Assembly: GCA_963742715.1 (NCBI GenBank)
Contig: CAVUMR010000002.1
Location: forward strand, 2,852,001-2,916,000
DNA from: CAVUMR01 sp963742715
GTDB lineage: Bacteria > Actinomycetota > Actinomycetes > Mycobacteriales > Micromonosporaceae
Length of the DNA stretch: 64,000 nt
Direction of reading: 5' to 3'
This document shows positions 36,945 through 46,582 of the stretch, piece by piece; within the stretch, counting starts at the first letter, position 1; the number at the start of each line of letters is the position of its first letter. The notes below the pieces were generated by a model. It worked only from the letters and a program-made list of their open reading frames with translations. It did not search any database and had not been told where the DNA came from. The position numbers and the translations under genes were made by a program.

Positions 36945-38857
36945 CAGACCTCCAGCGGCTGCCGGGACGAATCATCATTATCGGACCCGCTCAGGTCGTA
37001 CATCCGCGACTGCAGCTCGTACAGCTCGGCGTAGCGGCCCCGTTCCGCGAGCAGCTCGGCGTGGCTGCCCTGCTCGACGAGTTCGCCCTCGTGCAACAGG
37101 TAGATGCGGTCGGCGTGCCGGACGCTCGCCAACCGGTGCGTGATCAGCACGACGGTACGACCGTCGGCGATCTCCCGGAGCGACTCGTACACCGCGAACT
37201 CCGCCTTCGCGTCCAGCGGCGCGGTCGGCTCGTCCCAGATCAGCACCGGCGCGTCCCGGTACAGCCCGCGCGCCACCGCCAGCCGCTGCCACTGCCCGCC
37301 GGACAGCTCCTGCCCGCCGCGGAAGTCCTTGGACAGCAACGTGTTCCAGCCGTACGGCAGCCCGGCCACCACCTCGTCGGCGCGGGACTGACGGGCCGCC
37401 GCGCGCAGCGCCACCTCGTCCGGATCGATCCGGTCGTACCGGCCGAGCCGCACGTTGGTACGCGCGTCGTGCGGCCAGCGCACCGGGTCCTGCAGCACCA
37501 TCACGACCCGGTCGGCGACGCCCCGCGGATCCAGTTCGGCGAGATCCTGCCCGTCCCAGCAGATCCGGCCCGAGGTCGGCTGGTACAGCCCGGCGAGCAG
37601 CTTGGCCAGCGTCGTCTTGCCGGACCCGTTCTCCCCGACGAGCGCGACGGTTTCACCGGCGTGCAGGTCGAGGCTGATGTCGCGCAGCGCGGCCACCCCG
37701 TCCGGGCTGCCCGGATAGCGGAAGGTCACGTCGTGCAGGCTGATCCGGGCCGGCGTGACCGCGGGCCGGCCCGGCTCCGCACGCCGGCTGCGCCGCGCCG
37801 CGTCGGCCAGGAAGTCCTGGTAGTCGCCCACGTACAGGCCCTGCTCGAACAGCTGATTGGACGCCACCACGAGCCGGGTCAGCGCTCCGCTCGCGGCCCG
37901 GATCGCGATCACCGCGGTACCGGCGACCGCCAGCGGGATCCAGCCGAGATTCAGCAGCACGCCGAGCGCGACGTACGTGGCCGCGATGCCGACCCCGGCG
38001 AGGGCCTGGCCGACCGCGCGGGTACCGGCCTGCCGCCGACCCACCGCGATCTCCTGGTCCCGGTACCGGTCGGCGACGGTCCGGTACTCGCCGAGCACGA
38101 AGTTCCCGGCCTGGCAGGCCCGGATCTCCGCGGCCGGCTTGCGCGCGGTGGCCAGCTCGGTGATCAGCCGGATCCGCCGGAACAGCGTGACGGTGCGCCG
38201 CCGCCAGGCGTACCCGAGCCGGGCCGCGCGCAGCACCGCCCAGCCGTTGAAGAGCACACCCAGCAGCAGGACCGGCAGCAGTACCGGCGCCAGTACGGCC
38301 AGGCCCACCGCGGCCGCCGCCACCGCGAGCAGCGAGCCGATCAGCTCGACGATGTTGTCGGTGGACTGTTCGAGGTGGAACAGGCCGCGGTCGTGGGCCC
38401 GCAGCATCCGGTCGTGGAAGGTCGGATCGTCGAACGCGCTCAGCGGTACCGACAGGCTCGCGTCCACCAGCCGCTCCTCGGCCGCCCGGCGTACCGCCGG
38501 CACCACCCGGGCCTGCGCGAGGGCGACCCCGGTGTCCATCCCGCCGCGCACCGTGTACGCGCCCGCCACCAGCGCCAGCGCGGGCAGCGCGGCGAGCACC
38601 CGCTCGGCGGTCGGGCCGGCGGTGAGCAGCTGCTGCAGTACGCCGGTGGTGGCCAGCAGCCCGAAGGTGGACGCCGCCCCGCTGGCCAGCTGCAACCCGA
38701 CGATGGTCGCGGCCGGTACCGGTGCCGCCCGCCGGATCGCGCCGATCACCGGTCGGGTCGCCCAGGGCAGCTGCCGGATCAGCTGCCACAGCCCGCCGGT
38801 GCGCTCGTCCGGCGCCTCCAGGAACCAGTACGCCGACGCGAGTTCCTCGTCGCTCAG
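36944..38857 (-). CDS. Lanthipeptide-cluster ABC transporter (probable CTG start)
   Basis: About 637 residues if started at CTG 38857. The reading frame is open and protein-like upstream of the first standard start (GTG 38749): SDEELASAYWFLEAPDERTG and LWQLIRQLPWATRP precede it and resemble N-termini of related transporters. GGAGGGG stands nine bases before this CTG. Features: six membrane helices, Walker A GENGSGKTT, signature LSGGQWQRLAVARG, Walker B LIWDEPTA. No C39 peptidase domain, so leader removal needs another protease. It begins just after the LanM stop in the same frame and is presumably the product exporter. Related to the transporter at 19458. Confidence 0.85.
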   Translation of the reverse strand: MSDEELASAYWFLEAPDERTGGLWQLIRQLPWATRPVIGAIRRAAPVPAATIVGLQLASGAASTFGLLATTGVLQQLLTAGPTAERVLAALPALALVAGAYTVRGGMDTGVALAQARVVPAVRRAAEERLVDASLSVPLSAFDDPTFHDRMLRAHDRGLFHLEQSTDNIVELIGSLLAVAAAAVGLAVLAPVLLPVLLLGVLFNGWAVLRAARLGYAWRRRTVTLFRRIRLITELATARKPAAEIRACQAGNFVLGEYRTVADRYRDQEIAVGRRQAGTRAVGQALAGVGIAATYVALGVLLNLGWIPLAVAGTAVIAIRAASGALTRLVVASNQLFEQGLYVGDYQDFLADAARRSRRAEPGRPAVTPARISLHDVTFRYPGSPDGVAALRDISLDLHAGETVALVGENGSGKTTLAKLLAGLYQPTSGRICWDGQDLAELDPRGVADRVVMVLQDPVRWPHDARTNVRLGRYDRIDPDEVALRAAARQSRADEVVAGLPYGWNTLLSKDFRGGQELSGGQWQRLAVARGLYRDAPVLIWDEPTAPLDAKAEFAVYESLREIADGRTVVLITHRLASVRHADRIYLLHEGELVEQGSHAELLAERGRYAELYELQSRMYDLSGSDNDDSSRQPLEV

Positions 38858-38863
38858 CTCAGC

Positions 38864-41851
38864 TCACCCCCTCCGGTACCGGCCGGCTGCTCTGCCCGAG
38901 CCGGCCCTGTTCCGGCCGGTCTGTTCCCGCCGGTCCTGTTCCAGTCGGGCCTGTTCAAGTCGGCCCTGTTCCAGCCCGGGCAGCAGGACCGACGGCAGCT
39001 CGGCATCCGGATGCATCCGGAGCAGCTGGTACACCATGCCGCCGGTACCGGCGAGCAGGCCGGGCGCGAAGACGTCCCGGGCCAGTCCACTGACCGCCCC
39101 GTGCTGCTCCACGCCGCTGATCAGGTGCGCGTGCAGCTCGTCCCGATCCAGCCCGGGCGGCCCGACCCCGGCCGCGATGGCCGCCTCGACCAGCTCGGCA
39201 TTGCCGAAGTCGCCGTGGCACAGCGTGTGGGTCCAGCCGGTACCGACCCGCCAGCAGTGCGCCACGGCCCGCCGCAGCCGGTCCCGGTACCGCTCGGCGT
39301 CAGCGTCGGCGGCCCCGGCGCGGCTGAGGAGGTCGGCCGCCACCAGCCCGATCCCGCCCGAGCCGTGGCACCACGCGGCGGCGACGAAGTCGGCGTTGCG
39401 CAGGTCCCGCCAACCACCCTCGGCCGGTACCCACAGGCTCTCCTCGAAGTCGAACGCCGCCCGGGCCAGCCGGTCGAGGTCGCCCCGCACGGTCGCCTCG
39501 GCCAGCCGGTACAACGCCCAGCCCATCCCGGTGGCGCCGTGCGCGAACCCACCGAGGCCGCGGGGTGAGCCGGCGGTCAACCAGCGCGCCCGCCCGTTCG
39601 TGACCTGCGCGGCACTGGCGAGCCGGTCGCCGGCCGCGGCGGCCACCTGTACCCAGCGCTTGTCGCCGGTACGGTCGGCCAGCTCGAGCAGCGGCACGAT
39701 CACCCCGGCCGTACCGACCAGCAGGTCGCACTGCCCGTCCGCCTCGATCGCGGCCGGCACCTCGGCGGCCAGCGCGACCGCCCGGTCGACCGCGTCGCCG
39801 CCGCCGGCGCCGAGCCGGTCCAGCAGGAGCCAACCGGTGATCCGGGAGCCGAGCCCGACGTACCCGCCCGGTGGGTCGGGGCGCTGCGGCGCGGCCGTGT
39901 CCCGCCGTTGCCGGGCCGAGTAGTCCTCCTCGGCCCGCATCGTGCGCAGCGTGCCGGCAAGCAGGTCCGCCACGGCCGGTACCGGAGTCGCCCGGCCGGC
40001 CGCTGCCTCCCGCTGGTACGCCGCGAGCAGCACCGCCATGCCGGCGAGCCCGCCGTACAGGTCCGGGCCGAGCGGTTGTACCGCCCAGCCGGTCTGGCTG
40101 AGCACCGGCGCGATCCAGGTGACCGTCCCGTCGTCGCCGCGGGTCGCCGCGCCGGCCAACCGCGCCACCAACGCGGCGGCAACGTCCCGCCGGCGCCGGT
40201 CCAGCCCGGTACCGGTGGGGCGCACCGTCATCCGGTGCGAGTCCGCCGCGCCGCCGCCCTCGTTGAGGTAGGCACTGACCAGTGCGGCCTGGATCACCTG
40301 ACGGTCCAGTCGGAGGTTGCCGGTACGCCAGCGGGCGACCGCGTCGGCGACCAGATCGATCGGCTCGCCCCACCAGGTACCGCCCGGGCCGGCCAACCGC
40401 CCGCTCGCCGGGGTGGTGCTGAAGTACGGCACGTCGTCGCCGAGCAGGTCGGCGATCTCGGCCGCGATCACCGCCGGGTCGTCCGGAATCCCGGGCCGGT
40501 GCTCGCCCTGCAGTTCGAGCAGCTGCCCGGCACGCCGTACCGCGGCCGGTTCGTCGTGCAGCGAGGCCGGGTGCCACAACATCCGCCCGAGCTCGGCATA
40601 CACCTCGGTGGCGCGCAGCACCACCCGCACCGGCGTACCGGCGAACCCGGCCAGCAACGGCTCGAGCCGCCCGCCGGCGCCCAGCGTGACCAGCCGGCCG
40701 TGCAGCTCGTCGAAGCCGGTCAGTACGTGCTCCCAGTACCGGTCGAGCACGGGCTCCGCGGTCGGATGGTTGGCCGTCGGCGGCAGCTGGGCCGGGCCGA
40801 GCCCGATCCGGGCCTGGTCGGTACCGGCGTCGAGCAGCACCGGAATCTCCCCGACCGGCTGCTCACCGGGCAGCGCGCCGGCACCGGAGGCGTCCACGCC
40901 GCGCCAGCCGAGCGCGAGTCCGCGCCCGGGCAGCAGGCCGGTACGCAGGACGGATGCGGCGACCATGGCGGCGGCGGTGTCGGCGGCGACGCCGCGGCCG
41001 GTGGGCGGCGCGGGCAGGTGCGGGGTGAACAGCGTCTCGCAGTCGACCACGACCGGTACGGGTCCGCAGGCGATGAGGTTCTCGGCGTGCAGGTCGCTGC
41101 CGCCGAGCAGGCGCATCACCGCGAGCCAGTGGCCGATGCCGCGATAGAAGGCGCGCAGCTCGCTGGCGTCCGCGCAGTACCGGTGCGCGACGTGGGCGGT
41201 CCAGCCGTACCCGTCCCGGGGCAGCACGTCCGGTACCCGGATCCGGGTGGCCGGCGGCTCGTCCGGCAGGATCCCGGCCAGCAGCCGGGCCAGGGCGGCG
41301 TCCACGGTGACCGGGTGCGGCTTGTACATCACGGTCCCGCCGGCGCAGCGCAGGGTGGCGACCGTGTACCCGCCGCGGTGGCTGTCGCCGGAGCCGAGCC
41401 GTACCTCGAGCAGCTCGCCCGGTGCGGTGTCCAGCAGTACCGCGAGCGCGTCCCGATCCGCGGTGAACCGCTCGGCCAGCGCAACCGCGGCCGCGCACTG
41501 GGCGTCGATCACCCGATGGATCCGGTCCAGCATGGTCGGGTACCGCCCGGACCGGCTGGACCAGAATTCCGGGGTACTCGCGTGCGCGATGAACTCCGCC
41601 CACCGGGCGGCCGGATCGGGACCGGTCAGCGCGCCGGCGAGCCGGGCGGCGTTGAGTTCGAGCACCAGTACCCGGACGAGCTTGCGCCGCAGCGTGTCGC
41701 GCAGCCGCGCGGCCGCGGCCCGGTGCAGGGCGAGCTGCTCGGACTCGGCGAGGCCGGTGACCGCACCCAACTGGGCTGCCAGGCCGGCAAGTGCCGGCGC
41801 GGACAGGCAGCCCAGCGGGGCGTCGAGGTCACCGGTGTCAGGAGTGGACAC
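38864..41851 (-). CDS. lanM: Class II lanthipeptide synthetase LanM
   Basis: 995 residues, usual LanM length. The N-terminal dehydratase (DUF4135) shows VMYKPHPV near 175, GIGHWLAVMRLLGGSDLHAENLI and VVVDCETLF. The C-terminal LanC-like cyclase carries the motif HGATG near 770 and the zinc ligands in WCHGSGG near 827 and LCHGDFGN near 877. It should phosphorylate and dehydrate Ser/Thr in the precursor and close lanthionine rings. The C-terminal 40 residues are low-complexity (alternating LFQ/RLEQ-like and Arg/Gln-rich), from short DNA repeats. GTG 41851 lies nine bases after the precursor stop. Confidence 0.95.
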   Translation of the reverse strand: MSTPDTGDLDAPLGCLSAPALAGLAAQLGAVTGLAESEQLALHRAAAARLRDTLRRKLVRVLVLELNAARLAGALTGPDPAARWAEFIAHASTPEFWSSRSGRYPTMLDRIHRVIDAQCAAAVALAERFTADRDALAVLLDTAPGELLEVRLGSGDSHRGGYTVATLRCAGGTVMYKPHPVTVDAALARLLAGILPDEPPATRIRVPDVLPRDGYGWTAHVAHRYCADASELRAFYRGIGHWLAVMRLLGGSDLHAENLIACGPVPVVVDCETLFTPHLPAPPTGRGVAADTAAAMVAASVLRTGLLPGRGLALGWRGVDASGAGALPGEQPVGEIPVLLDAGTDQARIGLGPAQLPPTANHPTAEPVLDRYWEHVLTGFDELHGRLVTLGAGGRLEPLLAGFAGTPVRVVLRATEVYAELGRMLWHPASLHDEPAAVRRAGQLLELQGEHRPGIPDDPAVIAAEIADLLGDDVPYFSTTPASGRLAGPGGTWWGEPIDLVADAVARWRTGNLRLDRQVIQAALVSAYLNEGGGAADSHRMTVRPTGTGLDRRRRDVAAALVARLAGAATRGDDGTVTWIAPVLSQTGWAVQPLGPDLYGGLAGMAVLLAAYQREAAAGRATPVPAVADLLAGTLRTMRAEEDYSARQRRDTAAPQRPDPPGGYVGLGSRITGWLLLDRLGAGGGDAVDRAVALAAEVPAAIEADGQCDLLVGTAGVIVPLLELADRTGDKRWVQVAAAAGDRLASAAQVTNGRARWLTAGSPRGLGGFAHGATGMGWALYRLAEATVRGDLDRLARAAFDFEESLWVPAEGGWRDLRNADFVAAAWCHGSGGIGLVAADLLSRAGAADADAERYRDRLRRAVAHCWRVGTGWTHTLCHGDFGNAELVEAAIAAGVGPPGLDRDELHAHLISGVEQHGAVSGLARDVFAPGLLAGTGGMVYQLLRMHPDAELPSVLLPGLEQGRLEQARLEQDRREQTGRNRAGSGRAAGRYRRG

Positions 41852-41860
41852 CGGCCCGGA

Positions 41861-42040
41861 TCAGCAGCAGGAGTAGGGCCACGACCCGGAGCACACCGTG
41901 CCGCACTGGTCGGTACGGATGGCGGCGATGATCATGTCCGCCTCGGCGTACTGGCCGCTGGCGTACAGCGGGCCGGCCGGGCTTGCCTGGTCGCTGAGCA
42001 GATCCAGCGCGACCTCGTTGATCCGTGCGGTGTCGGGCAT
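41861..42040 (-). CDS. lanA: Lanthipeptide precursor (LanA)
   Basis: 59 residues, absent from standard long-ORF calls. An acidic, helical leader (NEVALDLLSDQ, YAEADMIIAAI) is followed by a C-terminal core RTDQCGTVCSGSWPYSCC with four cysteines, two threonines and three serines, the residues needed for up to four lanthionine or methyllanthionine rings. AGGAGG lies seven bases before the ATG and lanM starts nine bases after its stop. I do not recognise the core among characterised lantibiotics; it lacks the TxEC ring of the mersacidin type and there is no double-glycine site. Leader cleavage point is unknown. Confidence 0.85.
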   Translation of the reverse strand: MPDTARINEVALDLLSDQASPAGPLYASGQYAEADMIIAAIRTDQCGTVCSGSWPYSCC

Positions 42041-42104
42041 GTCGTTCCTCCTCGCGGATGGGAATGGGACCGCCGGATCATCCGGTTACGGAGCGCGCGG
42101 ATGC

Positions 42105-42122
42105 GCATACGGAAACGTATGC
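42105..42122. promoter_or_regulatory. Palindrome between lanA and the SARP gene
   Basis: GCATACGGAAACGTATGC: a perfect 7-bp inverted repeat around GAAA, in the 146-bp divergent region. Likely an operator for a dimeric regulator; SARPs themselves bind direct heptamer repeats, so the binder may be a different protein. Confidence 0.6.
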
Positions 42123-42186
42123 AAGCCGTTGTAAGACATGCACCCACATCGATACACTCGGGCCGATTTCGGTCTTCGGGGGCCGC

Positions 42187-45100
42187 ATGGAGCTGCGGAT
42201 TCTCGGATCGCTGGAGATCCGGCAAAATGACGAGCCGCTGTCGCCTCGACGGCGGATGGGTCGGCGACTCCTGGCCATGCTGGCGCTGCGGCCGAACGTG
42301 GTGGTCCGCGCCGACTGGATCGTCACCGGGCTGTGGGACGGTGCGCCTCCCGCGTCGGCGGCCGCGAACCTCCGGTCGTACCTGGCCGACCTGCGCCGGC
42401 TGTTCGCCCTGGGCTCTCCATCCGGCCGCTCTCCCGCCCTCCCCTCTCCCGCTGCCGACCGCTCTCCCGCCGCCAGCGGCCGATCCCCCGCCGCACCCGA
42501 CACGCCACGCGACCGCATCGCGATCGAGGCGACGGCCCGCGGCGGGTACGTACTGCGGGTCGGCCCGGACAGCCTCGACGCGCTGCGGTTCGACCGGTAC
42601 GCCGACCAGGGCCGGCACCTGCTCGCCGCCGGTCGGTACGCGGCCGCGGTCGACTCGTTGCTGGGCGCCCTGGACCTGTGGCGCGGCCCGGTACTCGACG
42701 GGCTCGCGGTACCGCGGATCGTCGAGCCCGAGGTGCGGGTCCTGGAGGACCGCCGGCTGGACGTCCTGGAGGACAGCGTCGAGGCGCGGCTGCTGCTGGG
42801 CCGGCACGCGGAACTGGTGGCCGAACTGGACCGGCTGACCGATCAGTTCGGACTGCGGGAACGGCTCTGGCGGCAGCGGATGACCGCGTTGTACCGCAGC
42901 GGGCGGCGGGCCGACGCGCTGACCGCGTACCGGAATCTGGCCCGGCTGCTGGACGACGAACTCGGCGTCGGACCGAGCCCGGAGAGCCGGCTCCTGCGCG
43001 ACCGCATGCTCCGCGACGATCCCGGCCTCGAGGCCGCGGTATCGGCCAGGGCGCCGGTACCACCGCCGGCTGGGCCGCCGGTTGTACAGACCGCGGCGAC
43101 CGGGACGGCGGTGTGGCGGCCGCCCCGGCAGTTGCCGCCCGGACCGGTGGCATTCGTCGGGCGGGCCACCGAACTCGCCGCGTTGGACGACGCGATGGCC
43201 CGCACCCCGCACGCCGTACCGGTCTGCGTGGTCACCGGTACCGCCGGAGTCGGCAAGACCGCGCTCGCGGTGCACTGGGCGTACCGGCGTACCGACCGGT
43301 TCCCGGCCGGCTGCCTGTACCTCGACCTGCGCGGCCACGGCCCCGGTGAACCGCTCTCGCCGGTACGGGCGCTGTCCTGCCTGGTCCGGGAGCTCTCCCT
43401 GTCGGGTGCCGCACCACCGGGCAGCGCAACACCCGGCAGCGCAACACCGGGCGGCGGCGCGGTTCCGGCCGGCCTGACCGAACTCACCGCCCGGTACCGC
43501 ACGCTGACGGCTGGCCGCCCGCTGCTTCTCGTACTGGACAACGCGGCCTCCGCCGAGCAGGTCCGGCCGCTGCTGCCCGGTGACCCGCACACCGCGGTGC
43601 TGGTAACCAGCCGGAACGACCTGGCCGGCCTGGTGGCGCGGGAGGGCGCCCGCCGGGTACGGCTGGAGTTACTCGACGACGGGGCCGCCGCCGAACTGCT
43701 CCGTGCGCTGGTCGGTACCCGGGTGGACGACGAGCCGCGCGGTGCCCGGACGCTCGCGGCGTACTGCGCGCACCTGCCGCTCGCGCTGCGCGTCGCGGCC
43801 GAACTCGCGGCGAGCCGGCCGGACGACACGCTCGCCGGGCTCGCCGCCGAGCTGACCGACCGGCGGGTACGGCTGGACCGGCTGGACGCCGGCGGCGATC
43901 CCGACACCGCGGTACGCGCGGTCTTCTCCTGGTCGTACCAGCAGCTCACCGAACCGGCCGCCCGGGTGTTCCGGCTGCTCGGCCTGCACCCCGGCCAGGA
44001 TGTCGACCGGTACGCGGTGGCCGCGCTGGCCGGGGTGGACCCGACCACGGCCGGTCGGCTGCTGGCCCTGTTGTCCGGCGCGCACCTGTTGCTGCCGGCC
44101 GGCTCCGGGCGGTACGGCATGCACGACCTGCTGCGCGCGTACGCCGCGGAGCTGGCCCTGCACCGGGACGACCCACGCGATCGGGACGCCGCCCTCACCC
44201 GGCTGTTCGACCACTACCTGCACCGGGCGGTGGTGGCCGCGCGGACCCGGTTTCCGTACGAGCGCGACACTCTGGCGGTACCGCCGCCGGTCGAGGCGTC
44301 GCCGGACAGCCCAGCGGTCGAGACGGGCCAGCCGCCGGTGGATCCGGCGGCTGCCCAGTCCTGGCTGGACGCGGAGTTGCCGAACCTCATCGCGGTACTC
44401 GCGCACACCGCCCGGCACGGGCCGCCCCGGTACGTCGGGCCGCTGGCCACCGCGCTGCACCGGCACCTGCTCGTCGGCGGCCGGTACAGCGAGGCGTACC
44501 AGCTGCACCAGCACGCCCGCGCGGTGGCCGAGGAGACCGGCGACGCGACCGCGCTGGCCCGCGCGCTCGGCGACCTCGGCCAGGTGTGCCATCGGTTGGA
44601 TCGGATCGACGAGGCGCTCGACCTGCTCGCGCACGCGCTGCGGCTGCGCGATCCGGACCGGGAACCGGCCGCCGTGGTGGCCATCCTGAACATGCTCGGC
44701 GTCGTACACAGCCGGCGCGGCGAGCACCAGGCGGCGCTGCGGTACCTCCGGCGCGCGCTGCACCTCGCGACGACCAGCGGGGACCAGATCGGCGCGAGCC
44801 GCAGCACCGGCAACAGCGGCGCGGTGTACGCGACGCTCGGCCGGTACCAGACCGCGATCCGGTGCTTCCGCCGCGCGCTGCGGCTGCACGAGCGGCTCGG
44901 CGACCGTACCGGTGAGATCCGCGCGTTGAACTATCTCGGCGCGACGTACTGCCGGCTGGGTCGGTATCCGGAGGCGTTGGCGCACCTCGGCCGCGGCCTG
45001 CGGGTCAGCCGGGAGGTCGCCGAGCGGGTGTGGGAGTGCGGCGCGCTGGAGAACCTGGGCGTGGTGAACCTGCGGCTCGGCCGTCGCGCCGAGGCCGGCC

Positions 45101-45606
45101 GGCAGCTGCACCGGGCGCTGCGGATGTGCTGCGAGTTCGGCGACCGGGCCGGCGAAGCGGGCACGCTGAACCGGTTGGGCTGGTGGTACCGCTGCTCGGC
45201 CCGGTACGTCGCCGCGCTGGAGCACCACCGGCGCGCGTTGGCGATCAGCCTCGAGATCGGCGACCGGTTGGTACAGGCGGAGGTGCTCAACGACCTCGGC
45301 ATGACGCTGCGTGCGGCGGGACGCCCGCGATCGGCCCGGGCGGCGCACGAGTCTGCGCTGCTGGTGGCCGACGACACCGCGAACCGGTTCGAGGCGGGTC
45401 GCGCTCTGGACGGCATCGCGCGAAGCCATTGCGACCTGGGCGAACTGTCCGCCGCCGCGGCCGGCTGGCAGGACGCGCTGGCGGTGTACACCGCTCTCGG
45501 GGTGCCCGAGGCGGCCGACGTACGCAGCCGGATCAGTCGATGCGCGAGCGGAGCGCCGGGTGTGTCCGGGTCCAAGTCGATCACGGGTCGCATGACAGAC
45601 TGTTGA
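42187..45606 (+). CDS. AfsR/SARP-family regulator (BTAD, NB-ARC, TPR)
   Basis: 1139 residues. An OmpR-like DNA-binding domain opens at MELRILGSLEIRQNDEPLSPRRRM; a BTAD domain follows, then an NB-ARC ATPase with Walker A VTGTAGVGKTALAVHWA and a C-terminal array of about eight TPR units. Such proteins activate natural-product operons, with the ATPase/TPR part as sensor. It is divergent from lanA and is the obvious pathway regulator. A Ser/Pro/Ala-rich insertion (SPAADRSPAASGRSPAAP) interrupts the DNA-binding domain near residue 80. One TTA codon at 43669-43671 (codon 495) could make it bldA-dependent. ATG 42187 is preferred; an open frame reaches 42025. Confidence 0.92.
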   Translation: MELRILGSLEIRQNDEPLSPRRRMGRRLLAMLALRPNVVVRADWIVTGLWDGAPPASAAANLRSYLADLRRLFALGSPSGRSPALPSPAADRSPAASGRSPAAPDTPRDRIAIEATARGGYVLRVGPDSLDALRFDRYADQGRHLLAAGRYAAAVDSLLGALDLWRGPVLDGLAVPRIVEPEVRVLEDRRLDVLEDSVEARLLLGRHAELVAELDRLTDQFGLRERLWRQRMTALYRSGRRADALTAYRNLARLLDDELGVGPSPESRLLRDRMLRDDPGLEAAVSARAPVPPPAGPPVVQTAATGTAVWRPPRQLPPGPVAFVGRATELAALDDAMARTPHAVPVCVVTGTAGVGKTALAVHWAYRRTDRFPAGCLYLDLRGHGPGEPLSPVRALSCLVRELSLSGAAPPGSATPGSATPGGGAVPAGLTELTARYRTLTAGRPLLLVLDNAASAEQVRPLLPGDPHTAVLVTSRNDLAGLVAREGARRVRLELLDDGAAAELLRALVGTRVDDEPRGARTLAAYCAHLPLALRVAAELAASRPDDTLAGLAAELTDRRVRLDRLDAGGDPDTAVRAVFSWSYQQLTEPAARVFRLLGLHPGQDVDRYAVAALAGVDPTTAGRLLALLSGAHLLLPAGSGRYGMHDLLRAYAAELALHRDDPRDRDAALTRLFDHYLHRAVVAARTRFPYERDTLAVPPPVEASPDSPAVETGQPPVDPAAAQSWLDAELPNLIAVLAHTARHGPPRYVGPLATALHRHLLVGGRYSEAYQLHQHARAVAEETGDATALARALGDLGQVCHRLDRIDEALDLLAHALRLRDPDREPAAVVAILNMLGVVHSRRGEHQAALRYLRRALHLATTSGDQIGASRSTGNSGAVYATLGRYQTAIRCFRRALRLHERLGDRTGEIRALNYLGATYCRLGRYPEALAHLGRGLRVSREVAERVWECGALENLGVVNLRLGRRAEAGRQLHRALRMCCEFGDRAGEAGTLNRLGWWYRCSARYVAALEHHRRALAISLEIGDRLVQAEVLNDLGMTLRAAGRPRSARAAHESALLVADDTANRFEAGRALDGIARSHCDLGELSAAAAGWQDALAVYTALGVPEAADVRSRISRCASGAPGVSGSKSITGRMTDC

Positions 45607-45716
45607 TGTTGCCGGAGGGTTGGCGGTCCGGGACGCATGGCCATGGAGCGGCACCCTGAAACGGCGTCGCCCGGATTCCAGCCGGCCCTCGAAGAGCAGG
45701 CGTTCTGGAGACATTG

Positions 45717-46526
45717 ATGGACGAGTCGCAGCGGCGGGACCGACCGTTCGTAGCCGGCATGTACGACTACTACCTCGGCGGCACCGCGAACAGCCCGGCG
45801 GACCGCGCGGCGGTCGAGCAGATCAAGGCGGTGATGCCGGACATCATCGACGCCGCCTGGGCCAACCGGGGCTTCCTGCAGCGGGCGGTCAAACGGATCG
45901 CGGCCGAGTACGGCGTCCGCCAGTTCATCGACATCGGCGCCGGGCTGCCGACCCAGCGCAACACGCACGAGGTCGTCGCCGAGGAGCGTTCGGACGGTCG
46001 GGTCGTCTACGTCGACATCGACCCGCTGGTGATCACCCGGGGACAGGCGATGCTCGCCGGTACGCCCGGGGCCACGGTGATCGAGGGCGACCTCCGGCAG
46101 CCGGACGGGATCCTGGACCACCCGGAGACGCGCCGGATCATCGACTTCGCCGAGCCGGTGTGCCTGTTGATGGTCTCCGTGACCCAGTGCCTGATGCCCG
46201 ACGACGACCCGTGGGGCACCGTCGCGCGCTACCTCGACGCGGTCCCGTCCGGGTCGTACCTGGTCCTGTCCGCACCGACCTCGGACCACCAGGCGCAGCG
46301 CATCACCGACGCGGTCCGGCAGGTGTACGCGACCACCCCGACCCCCGGCGAATGGCGTACCCGCGCGGAGGTCGAACGGTTCTTCACCGGACTGGAGATC
46401 GTCCCGCCGTACGAGGGTGCCGGACCCAAGGTCACCTATGTGGGCGAGTGGGGCGCGGACGATCCGGTGGCGGCCGACGACGACGGCTCCCGCTGGTTCT
46501 ACGCCGCGGTGGCGCGCAAGCCCTGA
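45717..46526 (+). CDS. SAM-dependent methyltransferase, DUF574/Methyltransf_19 type
   Basis: 269 residues. The N-terminal signature FVAGMYDYYLGGTANSPADRAA and the SAM motif FIDIGAGLPTQRNTHE are diagnostic of the actinobacterial DUF574 group. Role in this family is unsettled; many copies per genome are usual and they often lie near DUF397/Scr1 pairs, as here. ATG 45717 has GGAG six bases upstream; TTG 45714 is less likely. Confidence 0.9.
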   Translation: MDESQRRDRPFVAGMYDYYLGGTANSPADRAAVEQIKAVMPDIIDAAWANRGFLQRAVKRIAAEYGVRQFIDIGAGLPTQRNTHEVVAEERSDGRVVYVDIDPLVITRGQAMLAGTPGATVIEGDLRQPDGILDHPETRRIIDFAEPVCLLMVSVTQCLMPDDDPWGTVARYLDAVPSGSYLVLSAPTSDHQAQRITDAVRQVYATTPTPGEWRTRAEVERFFTGLEIVPPYEGAGPKVTYVGEWGADDPVAADDDGSRWFYAAVARKP

Positions 46527-46582
46527 CCCGTCGCCACAGAGCCGTTGGCCTGAGCGACCGTCTCACTAAGGAGATCGTGGCG

